Source of the DNA: Thiotrichales bacterium
GTDB taxonomy: Bacteria > Pseudomonadota > Gammaproteobacteria > Beggiatoales > Beggiatoaceae
NCBI GenBank assembly: GCA_016745035.1
Contig: JADGDE010000001.1
Coordinates: forward strand, 1,390,721 to 1,454,720
Direction of reading: 5' to 3'
Length of the DNA stretch: 64,000 nt
Below, piece after piece: positions 41,647-49,703 of this stretch. Numbering within the stretch: position 1 is the stretch's first letter; the number at the start of each line of letters is the position of its first letter. A program made the position numbers and the translations under genes. The notes below the pieces were generated by a model. It had not been told where the DNA came from. It was given only the letters and a program-made list of their open reading frames with translations, and made no database searches.

Positions 41647-42528
41647 TTAATTGGCTATCGCCAGTGCCAAATACTCCCCTCGATGCAAAGTACCATGCTG
41701 TATATCTTTCAAATAACGTGAACGCAATTCATCACTGGCTGCCATGTCTTTTAGCTCATAGCGTTGGTCTTGTAAAAAATTCGGTAATTTATCTTCTGTT
41801 AAGCTCCAGTTAAGTGGCTCATTTTTAAATTTTAAATAAAGTTTCAACAAACGCCCGGTATTATTGTTTTCATTTTCTAAAGGCCCTACACAAGTGAAGA
41901 CAAAACGGGTTCCAGTGCCTGAAAGTTGTCTAATACCTTCAAATAAGTCAATAACGTCGCTTTGGTTTAAATACATCAACACACCTTCACAAATAAATAA
42001 GGTGGGGCGATCGGCATCAAAGGCGGGAAAAGCTTCTAAGGCTTGGCGAGCATTGGTTTGGCTAAAGTCCACCGCAAGTAGGTGAAAGTTTTTAGGAGAT
42101 TGGGAAAAAAAGGCTTTGGCTTTTTGTTCGTTGGTGGCGGGATGATCAAGTTCGATAAAATTGATTTGTGGGTGTTCGGCATGTAAGCGCCAAGCCAAGG
42201 TATCGAAACCTGCCCCTAAATTGACAACTTGCGTGACACCTTGTGTTATTGCCTGCCGTGTTGCATCTTCAATAAAGCGTTTGCGCAAAGCATAATGAAG
42301 GGTGATACCGGGCATTAAAATTTTTTCAATCAAAGGTGCAAATAATTTAAATAAGCGACTGTCTAATTGCCTAAGACGCTTTTGCCCTTCTGTTGATGCG
42401 CTCAATATTTGTTGGCAAGCTGTTTTGGTGTCAGCAGAGACTAAATCTTTATAGCTAGGGTTGTTGGCAGTTAATAATAATCCTTGTAGCACGGTATAAG
42501 CCGTGGCGCTGGCCATGTCTTGTTGCAT
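41647..42528 (-). CDS. LCMT/PPM1-family SAM-dependent methyltransferase
   Basis: A 293-aa member of the leucine carboxyl methyltransferase-like family. VVNLGAGFDTLAWRLHA is the SAM-binding motif; INFIELDHPATNEQKAKAF and FICEGVLMYLNQSDV follow in the usual order. Bacterial members methylate carboxyl groups of small molecules or polyketide-type products; substrate unknown. Divergent from the TetR gene. Confidence 0.88.
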   Translation of the reverse strand: MQQDMASATAYTVLQGLLLTANNPSYKDLVSADTKTACQQILSASTEGQKRLRQLDSRLFKLFAPLIEKILMPGITLHYALRKRFIEDATRQAITQGVTQVVNLGAGFDTLAWRLHAEHPQINFIELDHPATNEQKAKAFFSQSPKNFHLLAVDFSQTNARQALEAFPAFDADRPTLFICEGVLMYLNQSDVIDLFEGIRQLSGTGTRFVFTCVGPLENENNNTGRLLKLYLKFKNEPLNWSLTEDKLPNFLQDQRYELKDMAASDELRSRYLKDIQHGTLHRGEYLALAIAN

Positions 42529-42791
42529 ATCTGAGTCCTAAGCTTGTTGAGTTTTTAAGCGCTTAATATCTGGAAATAGCAGCGAAATGAAGCTATTTGT
42601 AGAGAATATTAATGAATGGTTAATACTCTAACAGCCTGAGGAAATAATAAGGCGGTGCAGGTTTTATCGTCGGTCGTAAATAACAGATATAAGGCTAAAG
42701 ACCCAAGCTGTTTTTGCCATGACAATCCCATATTTTCCTTAAATAGCCACAGGTATATTTAACATCGCATCACACATCAGCCATAGCAGTA

Positions 42792-42826
42792 TTGACACTC
42801 GACTTGCATTCGAATACTATTCGAAT
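42792..42826 (+). promoter_or_regulatory. TetR-operon promoter overlapped by a palindromic operator
   Basis: TTGACA (42792-42797) and TACTAT (42815-42820) are separated by 17 bases, a near-consensus sigma-70 promoter. Two copies of the 8-bp palindrome ATTCGAAT (42808-42815 and 42819-42826) are separated by three bases and cover the -10 box, the expected binding site for the TetR-family regulator encoded just downstream. Confidence 0.8.
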
Positions 42827-42860
42827 ATAGTTACCGCTTATTTTTTATTGGAATGTTTAT

Positions 42861-43589
42861 ATGGCTCCCGCCCCCCGGTTTTCTCCCGAAGAACAAGAAG
42901 CACGCATTTTGGATGCCGCACAGCAATGTATTGAAGAGACTTCATTGCTGGATTTCACCATGGCAGCAGTTGCGAAGACCGCTGGTATTTCAATGGGTTC
43001 TGTCTATAAACATGTACGCAGGAAAGAAGATGTATTGGTTGCCTTGGCCACCAACATGTACCGACGGATGCTCCCTGTTTGGCAAACCATTTTGCAGATG
43101 CCCTTGAGCTTTCCAGAACACATGATGGGGATTTTCTTGGTTACGCCAGAAAAAATGCATCAATACAAGTTTGGTGTGCATTTGGAAAAGCTGATTATCA
43201 ATGAAGCCGTTTTACAACGTGCTTCCACACACTGGATCAGGGAATTGGTAAATGCGGAATTGCGTTTTGATAACACCTTCAAAGACGAAGTCAGCAAGGC
43301 TGTTGAGCAAGGGGAACTATTGGTTTCTGCTGAAGAAGCCGACACGCTTAGGGAAGAAATGTGTGTGGGTTTGTGGTCTTTACATGTGGGCTTTTGGCAA
43401 GTCGATTACCACATTCAAACACGCCGACTGATTGGCATGGACGTGCCGCAAACCTTCCCTCTCGATCCCCAACATCCCTTTGTCCAAGCAGGCTGTCGTT
43501 TAATCAATAGCTTCCCTTGGAAACAGCCTTTAGATCAGGCGCGTATTCCTGATATTTGTACTTTGTTAGATGCCGAAGGCTTACGTTAA
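42861..43589 (+). CDS. TetR/AcrR-family transcriptional repressor of the efflux operon
   Basis: A 242-aa protein with the TetR helix-turn-helix at residues 12-60: RILDAAQQCIEETSLLDFTM, AAVAKTAGISMGSVYKHVRR and KEDVLVALA. The C-terminal ligand-binding domain is not specific. It precedes the adaptor and RND pump genes and a matching operator overlaps its promoter. It likely represses its own operon. Confidence 0.88.
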   Translation: MAPAPRFSPEEQEARILDAAQQCIEETSLLDFTMAAVAKTAGISMGSVYKHVRRKEDVLVALATNMYRRMLPVWQTILQMPLSFPEHMMGIFLVTPEKMHQYKFGVHLEKLIINEAVLQRASTHWIRELVNAELRFDNTFKDEVSKAVEQGELLVSAEEADTLREEMCVGLWSLHVGFWQVDYHIQTRRLIGMDVPQTFPLDPQHPFVQAGCRLINSFPWKQPLDQARIPDICTLLDAEGLR

Positions 43590-43603
43590 GCGAGGAAACC
43601 GAT

Positions 43604-44689
43604 ATGAAAGCCTTACTCCGTTGGTTCACCGTCTTGTCCATTTGTGGTTTGATTGGGGCCGGCTTATTCCACTACAAACTGATTGAAATTCAAGAAAGCG
43701 AATCTGCTTCAGCCGATATGCCAGAGCATACGGAAACAGTCGAAGCTAAGACTTTGCAAATGATTGAATACACACCCAGTATGCAAGTGATTGGTGAAAC
43801 CGTTGCTGCACATCAGATGACCGTGTTGAATGAATTACCGGGACAAATCGTCGCTCTGAATTTTGCCGCAGGGGCGCGGGTCGATAAAGATCAAATTTTG
43901 CTGCAATTAGACATCAGCGAAGAGCAAGCACGGCTAAAATCAGCGCGCGCTCAATTAAAGCTGACACGTTCGACCTATAAACGCTTGAGTCGCTTAGATA
44001 AATCTCATCACACCAGCCAAGCTCAATTAGATCAAGCTAAAGCGAGTTTACGTATTGCTGAAGCCGATATTGAGTTATTGCAGATTGCGATTCGTAAAAA
44101 AACCATTCGCGCCCCCTTTGCTGCACAAGCGGGTTTGCATGAATTGGAAGTTGGGCAATATTTGCAGCAAGGCACGCAAATCACACAATTGATTGGCTTA
44201 GAAAATTTTGTTTGGGTCGATTTTCATGTGCCGCAATTTTATGCCCATTTGGCTGTAGGCTCTGCCGTTAAAGTCAGTCATGCTGATACTGAACAAAGTG
44301 CAAAAATTACCGCGCTGAATCCCAGCTTGTCTGCTAATGCTCGCAGTGTGCATTACCGTGCCCGCTTAGCCGTAACAGACAACGAGGTGATGCCCAATAC
44401 CGTGGTGTCTGTCACTGTGCCTACAGGACAAGCGCAGCAATACCTAGCTGTGCCACGCAATGCGATTCGTCGTAATGCGAATCATGATTATATCTATGTT
44501 TTGTCACCCGAAGCGGATCAACAAAGCTATCGTGCGCATCAACAGATGATTAAAGTGCTGGATGAATATCAGGATTTAAGTTTGATCGAAAGCAGTGCTA
44601 AAGCGGGCGATTTGATTGCCAGTGCGGGTTCATTCAAATTATTTGAAGGCGTGCGGGTTGTGGTAGCCGAACGGGCAGGGGCGGAATAA
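43604..44689 (+). CDS. RND efflux periplasmic adaptor subunit
   Basis: A 361-aa membrane fusion protein; ATG 43604 follows CGAGGAAAC. The N-terminal membrane helix is about residues 8-25 (no lipobox). Then a lipoyl-like domain (VVALNFAAGARVDKDQIL), a coiled-coil hairpin (about 100-150, RLKSARAQLKLTRSTYK), and the beta-barrel region with VWVDFHVPQFYAHLAVG. It links the RND pump to an outer membrane channel (a TolC-like gene is not in the window). Confidence 0.93.
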   Translation: MKALLRWFTVLSICGLIGAGLFHYKLIEIQESESASADMPEHTETVEAKTLQMIEYTPSMQVIGETVAAHQMTVLNELPGQIVALNFAAGARVDKDQILLQLDISEEQARLKSARAQLKLTRSTYKRLSRLDKSHHTSQAQLDQAKASLRIAEADIELLQIAIRKKTIRAPFAAQAGLHELEVGQYLQQGTQITQLIGLENFVWVDFHVPQFYAHLAVGSAVKVSHADTEQSAKITALNPSLSANARSVHYRARLAVTDNEVMPNTVVSVTVPTGQAQQYLAVPRNAIRRNANHDYIYVLSPEADQQSYRAHQQMIKVLDEYQDLSLIESSAKAGDLIASAGSFKLFEGVRVVVAERAGAE

Positions 44690-47600
44690 TGGATATTTTT
44701 GTTAAACGCCCTGTGCTGTCTTTAGTGATTTCTTTGGTGCTGATTTTGGCTGGCGTGTTTGCTGCGCTAAAATTACCGGTATTGCAGTTTCCGCGTTTAC
44801 AAAGTGCGTCGATTATCATTAGCACGATGTATCCCGGCGCTTCTTCAGAAGTGGTGCAAGGTTTTGTCAGCGAACCGATTGAACGGGTGGCTGCCACCAT
44901 TCCTGGGGTCGATTATGTCGATTCTAAAACCAGCGCGGGACAAAGTACCGTCACCGTGTGGTTAAATTTGAATGAAGATAGCACCGATGCCTTAGCCGAA
45001 CTGTCTGCCCGTCTCAATCAAATCCGTTCTGATTTGCCCGTTGCAGCGAAAGATCCCTCAATTGAAGTACGCCGCACGGATCGCCCTTTTGCGGTGATGT
45101 ATTTAAATGTTAATACTGAGCACTTATCACGCGCTGAAGTCACTGACTTTCTCAACCGCCAAGTGTTGCCGCAATTTTCCTCGATAGATGGCGTACAACG
45201 GGCGGGTTTAGAAGGGGGGCGCAATCCCAGTATGCGGGTGTGGATCGACCCCTTGAAAATGGCCGCCTTCAATCTGGGGGCGAGTGATATTTATCGTGCC
45301 ATCGCCAGCAATAACATCGTCGCCGCCATTGGTAAAACCGAAAATGAACAGCAGCGCATCAACCTGCTGACCAATGCCACCTTGCGTACGGTGAAAGACT
45401 TCCAACAGTTAATTATCCATGAAATTGATGGCACTCAAGTGCATTTGAGTGATGTAGCGCGGATCGAACTGGGTGAAGAACGCGGCGAGATTAATGCCCG
45501 TTATAACAATGATCTCACCGTGTATATTTCCATTTGGCCCTTACCGGGAGCGAATGAAATCGCCATCGCGGATCAAGTCTATGAACGCTTGGATGCACTC
45601 AACCAGACTTTTCCGATGGGCATGAATATTAGTATTGCCTACGACGGTACGCTATACATGCGTAAAGCCCTGCAAGAGATTTTCACCACTTTGGGCGAAA
45701 CGGTGGTGCTGGTAGGGATTGTCGTATTGTTGATGATGGGATCATTTCGCACTGCCTTAGTGCCGCTGGTGACCATTCCGATTTCTATTCTTGGCAGCAT
45801 TGCAGCAATGGCTTTGATGGGTTTTTCTTTAAATCTATTAACCATTCTTGCCGTGGTTTTATCCGTGGGCTTAGTCGTGGATGATGCCATCGTGGTGGTA
45901 GAAAACGTTGCCCGTCACATGCGCGAAGGCATGTCACGGATGCAAGCTGCCTTGCTCAGCTCACGTGAATTGCTACGCCCCGTCATCGCAATGACGCTAA
46001 CCTTGGCGGCTGTCTATGCCCCCGTGGGGTTTGTTTCAGGATTGACAGGTGCTTTATTCAAAGAATTTGCTTTCACCTTAGCCATTGCGGTACTCATTTC
46101 TGGCATTGTTGCCATCACTTTATCCCCCATCATGAGTGCTTGGGTGAACCCCGACAAAGGTCGCGAAGGGCGCATGACCCGTGTAGTCAATGCGATCTTT
46201 GATCGCTTGCGTCATGGCTATGGCAGACTGCTAGATCATTTATTTCGTTGGCAATCGCAAATCCTTTTCTTTGGCTTGTTTTTATCCCTGCTGATTGTGC
46301 CATTTTACCTGTTCTCTGCCAAAGAACTCGCACCTACCGAAGATCAGGGCGGCATTATCATGATTTTACAAGCCCCGCCTGAAGGCACACTGGACTACAC
46401 CACAGATTACATGACAGAAGTGGTGACATCCACACAAGGCACAGAGGGCTTAAAAGAAGTCTGGCAAGTGCTCAGCCCAGGGGGAGGCTTCGGCGGATTA
46501 GAGTTTGTGGATTATGCCGAGCGGGATTTTACCGTGCATGACAAACTACCCGAGGCTTTTGGTCTCTTAGGCAGTAATACCGGTCTGCGCATTCTGCCCG
46601 TGTTGCCGCCTGCCTTGCCCAGTGCAGGGCAATTCGATGTAGAAATGGTGGTACAAGGCAATGAAGACTACGCGACGATGGAAGGCTATGCCCAACAGTT
46701 GATTGGCGCAGCTTATGGTAGCGGTGAATTCATGTTTGTAGACACCGACCTCAAAGTGGATTTGCCCGTGGTACGTGTGAAATTGGATCGCACACGTATC
46801 GCTGATCTTGGTTTAGACCTCAACAACGTCAGTGCGCAAATTGCCGCTTTAACTTCAGAGCAAGAAGTCAACCGCTTCAATGCTGATGGTAAAGCCTATT
46901 TAGTGATTCCAATGGTTGAACAACAGGCACGCGCATTACCTGAACAATTATTGGATTTGAACTTGCGCACACCTGAAGGCAGCTTAGTGCCGATTCGTGC
47001 TGTCGCCAGCCTAGAACGGGAAACCAGCCCACGTGAACTGGGCAAATTCAATCAGCAAAAATCTTTCACCATTTACGGTGGCATCACACCCGGGGTCACC
47101 AAAGAGCAAGCACTCAGCACCTTAGAACAAGCGGCTAAAGAAATATTGCCTGCAAGTTACGCTCTTGATTATGCCGGAGAATCCCGCCAAATACGTAAAG
47201 AAGGCAACAGCATGGGCGTAGTCCTTGCGCTTGCTTTAGGCATTGTCTATTTGGTGCTGACAGTACAATTCAACAGCTTTCGTTCTTCATTGGTGGTGTT
47301 GCTGGGTTCTGTGCCGTTGGCATTGGCAAGCGCACTGGCATTTAGCTTCTTCAACCTCACCACCATCAATGTCTATGCCCAGATCGGCATCATTACCTTA
47401 GTCGGCTTAATTGCAAAAAACGGTATTCTCATCACCGAGTTCGCCAATGAACTACAAATGCAGGGGCAAGCTAAGATTGAAGCGATTAAGCTGGCCGCAC
47501 AAACCCGCTTGCGCCCCGTGTTAATGACCACCGCCGCAACCGTACTGGGTCATTTTCCATTAGTGCTGGTCACGGGCGCAGGTGCAGAAGCACGTAACAG

Positions 47601-47754
47601 CATCGGCATCATTTTAGTAGCAGGCATGTTTATCGGCACCTTTTTCACCCTGTTTGTCTTACCCAGCGTGTATTTATTACTGGCAGATCGATACGAAGAA
47701 GCAGCGAAAACAGATACAGCTGCGCTTCAATTGCCCGTTAAGCCCTACGAATAG
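44689..47754 (+). CDS. RND multidrug efflux permease
   Basis: A 1021-aa HAE1-type RND pump. It overlaps the adaptor stop by one base (TAATG). N-terminal FVKRPVLSLVISLVLILAG and MYPGASSEVVQGFV, and the transmembrane proton-relay segment VLSVGLVVDDAIVVVENVAR with paired Asp residues, are diagnostic. Two periplasmic porter regions are present in the usual places. It exports drugs, bile-like compounds or metabolites; substrate cannot be told from sequence. Confidence 0.95.
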   Translation: MDIFVKRPVLSLVISLVLILAGVFAALKLPVLQFPRLQSASIIISTMYPGASSEVVQGFVSEPIERVAATIPGVDYVDSKTSAGQSTVTVWLNLNEDSTDALAELSARLNQIRSDLPVAAKDPSIEVRRTDRPFAVMYLNVNTEHLSRAEVTDFLNRQVLPQFSSIDGVQRAGLEGGRNPSMRVWIDPLKMAAFNLGASDIYRAIASNNIVAAIGKTENEQQRINLLTNATLRTVKDFQQLIIHEIDGTQVHLSDVARIELGEERGEINARYNNDLTVYISIWPLPGANEIAIADQVYERLDALNQTFPMGMNISIAYDGTLYMRKALQEIFTTLGETVVLVGIVVLLMMGSFRTALVPLVTIPISILGSIAAMALMGFSLNLLTILAVVLSVGLVVDDAIVVVENVARHMREGMSRMQAALLSSRELLRPVIAMTLTLAAVYAPVGFVSGLTGALFKEFAFTLAIAVLISGIVAITLSPIMSAWVNPDKGREGRMTRVVNAIFDRLRHGYGRLLDHLFRWQSQILFFGLFLSLLIVPFYLFSAKELAPTEDQGGIIMILQAPPEGTLDYTTDYMTEVVTSTQGTEGLKEVWQVLSPGGGFGGLEFVDYAERDFTVHDKLPEAFGLLGSNTGLRILPVLPPALPSAGQFDVEMVVQGNEDYATMEGYAQQLIGAAYGSGEFMFVDTDLKVDLPVVRVKLDRTRIADLGLDLNNVSAQIAALTSEQEVNRFNADGKAYLVIPMVEQQARALPEQLLDLNLRTPEGSLVPIRAVASLERETSPRELGKFNQQKSFTIYGGITPGVTKEQALSTLEQAAKEILPASYALDYAGESRQIRKEGNSMGVVLALALGIVYLVLTVQFNSFRSSLVVLLGSVPLALASALAFSFFNLTTINVYAQIGIITLVGLIAKNGILITEFANELQMQGQAKIEAIKLAAQTRLRPVLMTTAATVLGHFPLVLVTGAGAEARNSIGIILVAGMFIGTFFTLFVLPSVYLLLADRYEEAAKTDTAALQLPVKPYE

Positions 47755-47832
47755 CAAGAAAAAGAATGTGAAACGAGATACAAACATGTAAAAACAGGAA
47801 ATGCTGAGAAGTATGGGCTTGATGGAGGTGAA

Positions 47833-48192
47833 GTGACTTCACTATTGGCTACTGGAGAAAATACCGATAATCGGGTTTCTATCTTTGATAGTGTTCTTCC
47901 CAAAGGAAATTTAGCACCGTGGCATTATCATGAAATAGATGATGAGATTTTTTATATCATTTCCGGTGAGATCGAGTTTGGTGTCGATAAAGAAGAGTTT
48001 ATCGCAAGACCTGGAGACTTAGTCATAGCAGGACCAAATGTGCCAAGAAGATTTACGGCATTGACTGATAGTAAATTACTTGTAATCAATACACCTTCAG
48101 GTCCTTCAGAGGGTTTTATCCGTGACATATCTAAGTTCAGTCAAGATAATCCTCCAACAGATCGTGATCAAAAAATATTCATAGATAACTGA
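47833..48192 (+). CDS. Cupin-domain protein
   Basis: A 119-aa small cupin (WHYHEIDDEIFYIISGEIEF with His metal ligands, then ARPGDLVIAGPNVPRRF). GTG 47833 follows GGAGGTGAA. The same frame is open upstream, right to the stop of the RND gene, so the true start may be lost, or the gene was truncated at its 5' end. Its TGA lies inside the terminal repeat of MITE copy F. Function unknown. Confidence 0.7.
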   Translation: MTSLLATGENTDNRVSIFDSVLPKGNLAPWHYHEIDDEIFYIISGEIEFGVDKEEFIARPGDLVIAGPNVPRRFTALTDSKLLVINTPSGPSEGFIRDISKFSQDNPPTDRDQKIFIDN

Positions 48193-48324
48193 TGTTACGC
48201 ACTAAGCTGGTTTTTATCACAATAGTGTGATTTTCCACCTGCCTAGTGGAGCTTAGCCGTGCAGCAATGGCGGTTTTTTCTGCCCTTAAGGCAGAAAAAG
48301 AAGCCTTTAGTGTGTGATGAACAG
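48189..48324. mobile_element. MITE copy F (long form), supplies the stop codon of the cupin gene
   Basis: Begins CTGATGTTACGCACTAAGC, with TTTTCCACCTGCCTAGTGG inside and AAGCCTTTAGTGTGTGATG at the end. The left terminal repeat matches copy E exactly over 13 bp, the right one is decayed, and no clear target duplication remains. The TGA of the neighbouring cupin gene is bases 48190-48192 in the repeat. Confidence 0.8.
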
Positions 48325-48388
48325 TGATTATCTCTGGGAGCGTTGTGCTCCAGCGCAACGCATGATGTTAAAAAATATCTGATTAGGG

Positions 48389-48883
48389 CTATTGCTGAGA
48401 TTTAAACCATTCTGGGTCTGAAGCGATAGAAGCCTCAAAACCTGCTTGTAATGACATAGTGAACCATTTTTGTGACTCTATTTTATTGGGAATAACATCA
48501 GGCGCTCCTGTCATATAAAGCACTCCAAGTTCATGCGCCGCATGGGCACTGCCAGCATTTGCGGCTTTTAGAAAAAATTTTTCAGCCTCTTTACCATTGC
48601 CTGAGATTAAGGCTTTTTGAGCCTTTTTTACATTTTCTTCATTCCTATATTTTTTATTGCTGTCTTTTATCAATGTCACTAAACAATAAATGAACAAGAT
48701 GAAAAAGACGATTGCCAGAGCAAAAGCGCTACCAGAATATAGACCAGCACGCTCTGGAGACCAGCTTTCAGGATTGGCAGCACTTAGCCACGCATAAAAA
48801 ATAGCTCTTACCCCTGCATAAGTTGCGACAGGTATTGAGATAATCAAACCCAGCCAAAGTAAAATATTTTTTCGTTTTCTCAT
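48389..48883 (-). CDS. Membrane protein with Sel1-like repeat
   Basis: A 164-aa protein (start at MRKRKN, 48883; a longer frame from 48904 is possible). Two membrane segments (about 8-32 and 50-75) and a C-terminal Sel1/TPR-like region (GKEAEKFFLKAANAGSAH, AAHELGVLYMTGAPDV). Likely an envelope-located scaffold; no partner is known. Confidence 0.65.
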   Translation of the reverse strand: MRKRKNILLWLGLIISIPVATYAGVRAIFYAWLSAANPESWSPERAGLYSGSAFALAIVFFILFIYCLVTLIKDSNKKYRNEENVKKAQKALISGNGKEAEKFFLKAANAGSAHAAHELGVLYMTGAPDVIPNKIESQKWFTMSLQAGFEASIASDPEWFKSQQ

Positions 48884-48970
48884 CTTTTTTCTTAAAATTA
48901 ACATATAAAAATCATCATCAATACAATTGCTTGCATATTATCGTGTAGGCATTTCTAACTTTTACCTTTC

Positions 48971-49387
48971 TTATTGCATAGCCGCAAACATGAAAAAAGT
49001 ACCCAATAGAACAGACCATAATGCAAGGATCGCATTGATGATGCTCACTAAAATAATTTTTTGCTGTTTGTCCTTATAAAAGGCGCTATAGCAAAGCGAA
49101 AAAACAGCATAGACTGCCAGAAAGAAAATTAAAGTAAGAGCAGTGAAAACAATAGGTTCTGTAAAAAACGGCATTGACATATCACCTAATAGCACTTCTC
49201 TAAAAAATGACATTAAAGCAATACCACCTAATAGCAATATAATAAACCCGCTAATCCCCATCATAAATAAAAAAAATGCTATCAATGGATTTGTTATCGC
49301 ATCGTTTATTTGCAATGTCATGGTCGCAAGCAAGGCGGAAGTGACTAAAATAGTAAATTGGATAGAAATATAATGCGTTTTTTTCAT
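48971..49387 (-). CDS. Four-span membrane protein
   Basis: A 138-aa hydrophobic protein with four membrane segments (residues 7-28, 33-60, 78-100, 112-135). No recognised family; the adjacent Sel1 membrane gene shares orientation. Function unknown. Confidence 0.6.
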   Translation of the reverse strand: MKKTHYISIQFTILVTSALLATMTLQINDAITNPLIAFFLFMMGISGFIILLLGGIALMSFFREVLLGDMSMPFFTEPIVFTALTLIFFLAVYAVFSLCYSAFYKDKQQKIILVSIINAILALWSVLLGTFFMFAAMQ

Positions 49388-49703
49388 CCCAATATTTTCT
49401 CACTATTGCCACGGAGTGCAAATAAAATCGCGATTTTTTGCTGGGAGCGCCGTCTTCCAAACGGCAAGCCGACAGGATGTCGGTGTTCCCAACGTTACAT
49501 AAAGTTGGAACTTTTTTAAGCTACTGCTCAAGGGATAACACCCCTCGAAGGGGTGTTATCCCTACCCCATTCCCAAATTTTATCCCCCCATTTTAGAATT
49601 CCTCTAAATATTAGTGTTTAATTATATTATAATATCCCGTTCCCATTCGGATACATCGCTCACAAACCCGATGGAATGATGATAACAGTGTAAGGAAACA
49701 GGC
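49388..49703. repeat. Intergenic palindromes before soeA, including a 33-bp perfect palindrome
   Basis: No gene. At 49440-49490 there are short palindrome-rich sequences (GGGAGCGCCGTCTTCC, then ACGGCAAGCCGAC). At 49531-49563 lies AGGGATAACACCCCT-CGA-AGGGGTGTTATCCCT, 15-bp arms with a 3-base centre. A near-identical palindrome (ATCCCT in place of ACCCCT) occurs inside two caspase genes at 55164 and 61810. The soeA promoter probably lies near 49620-49690. Confidence 0.85.
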
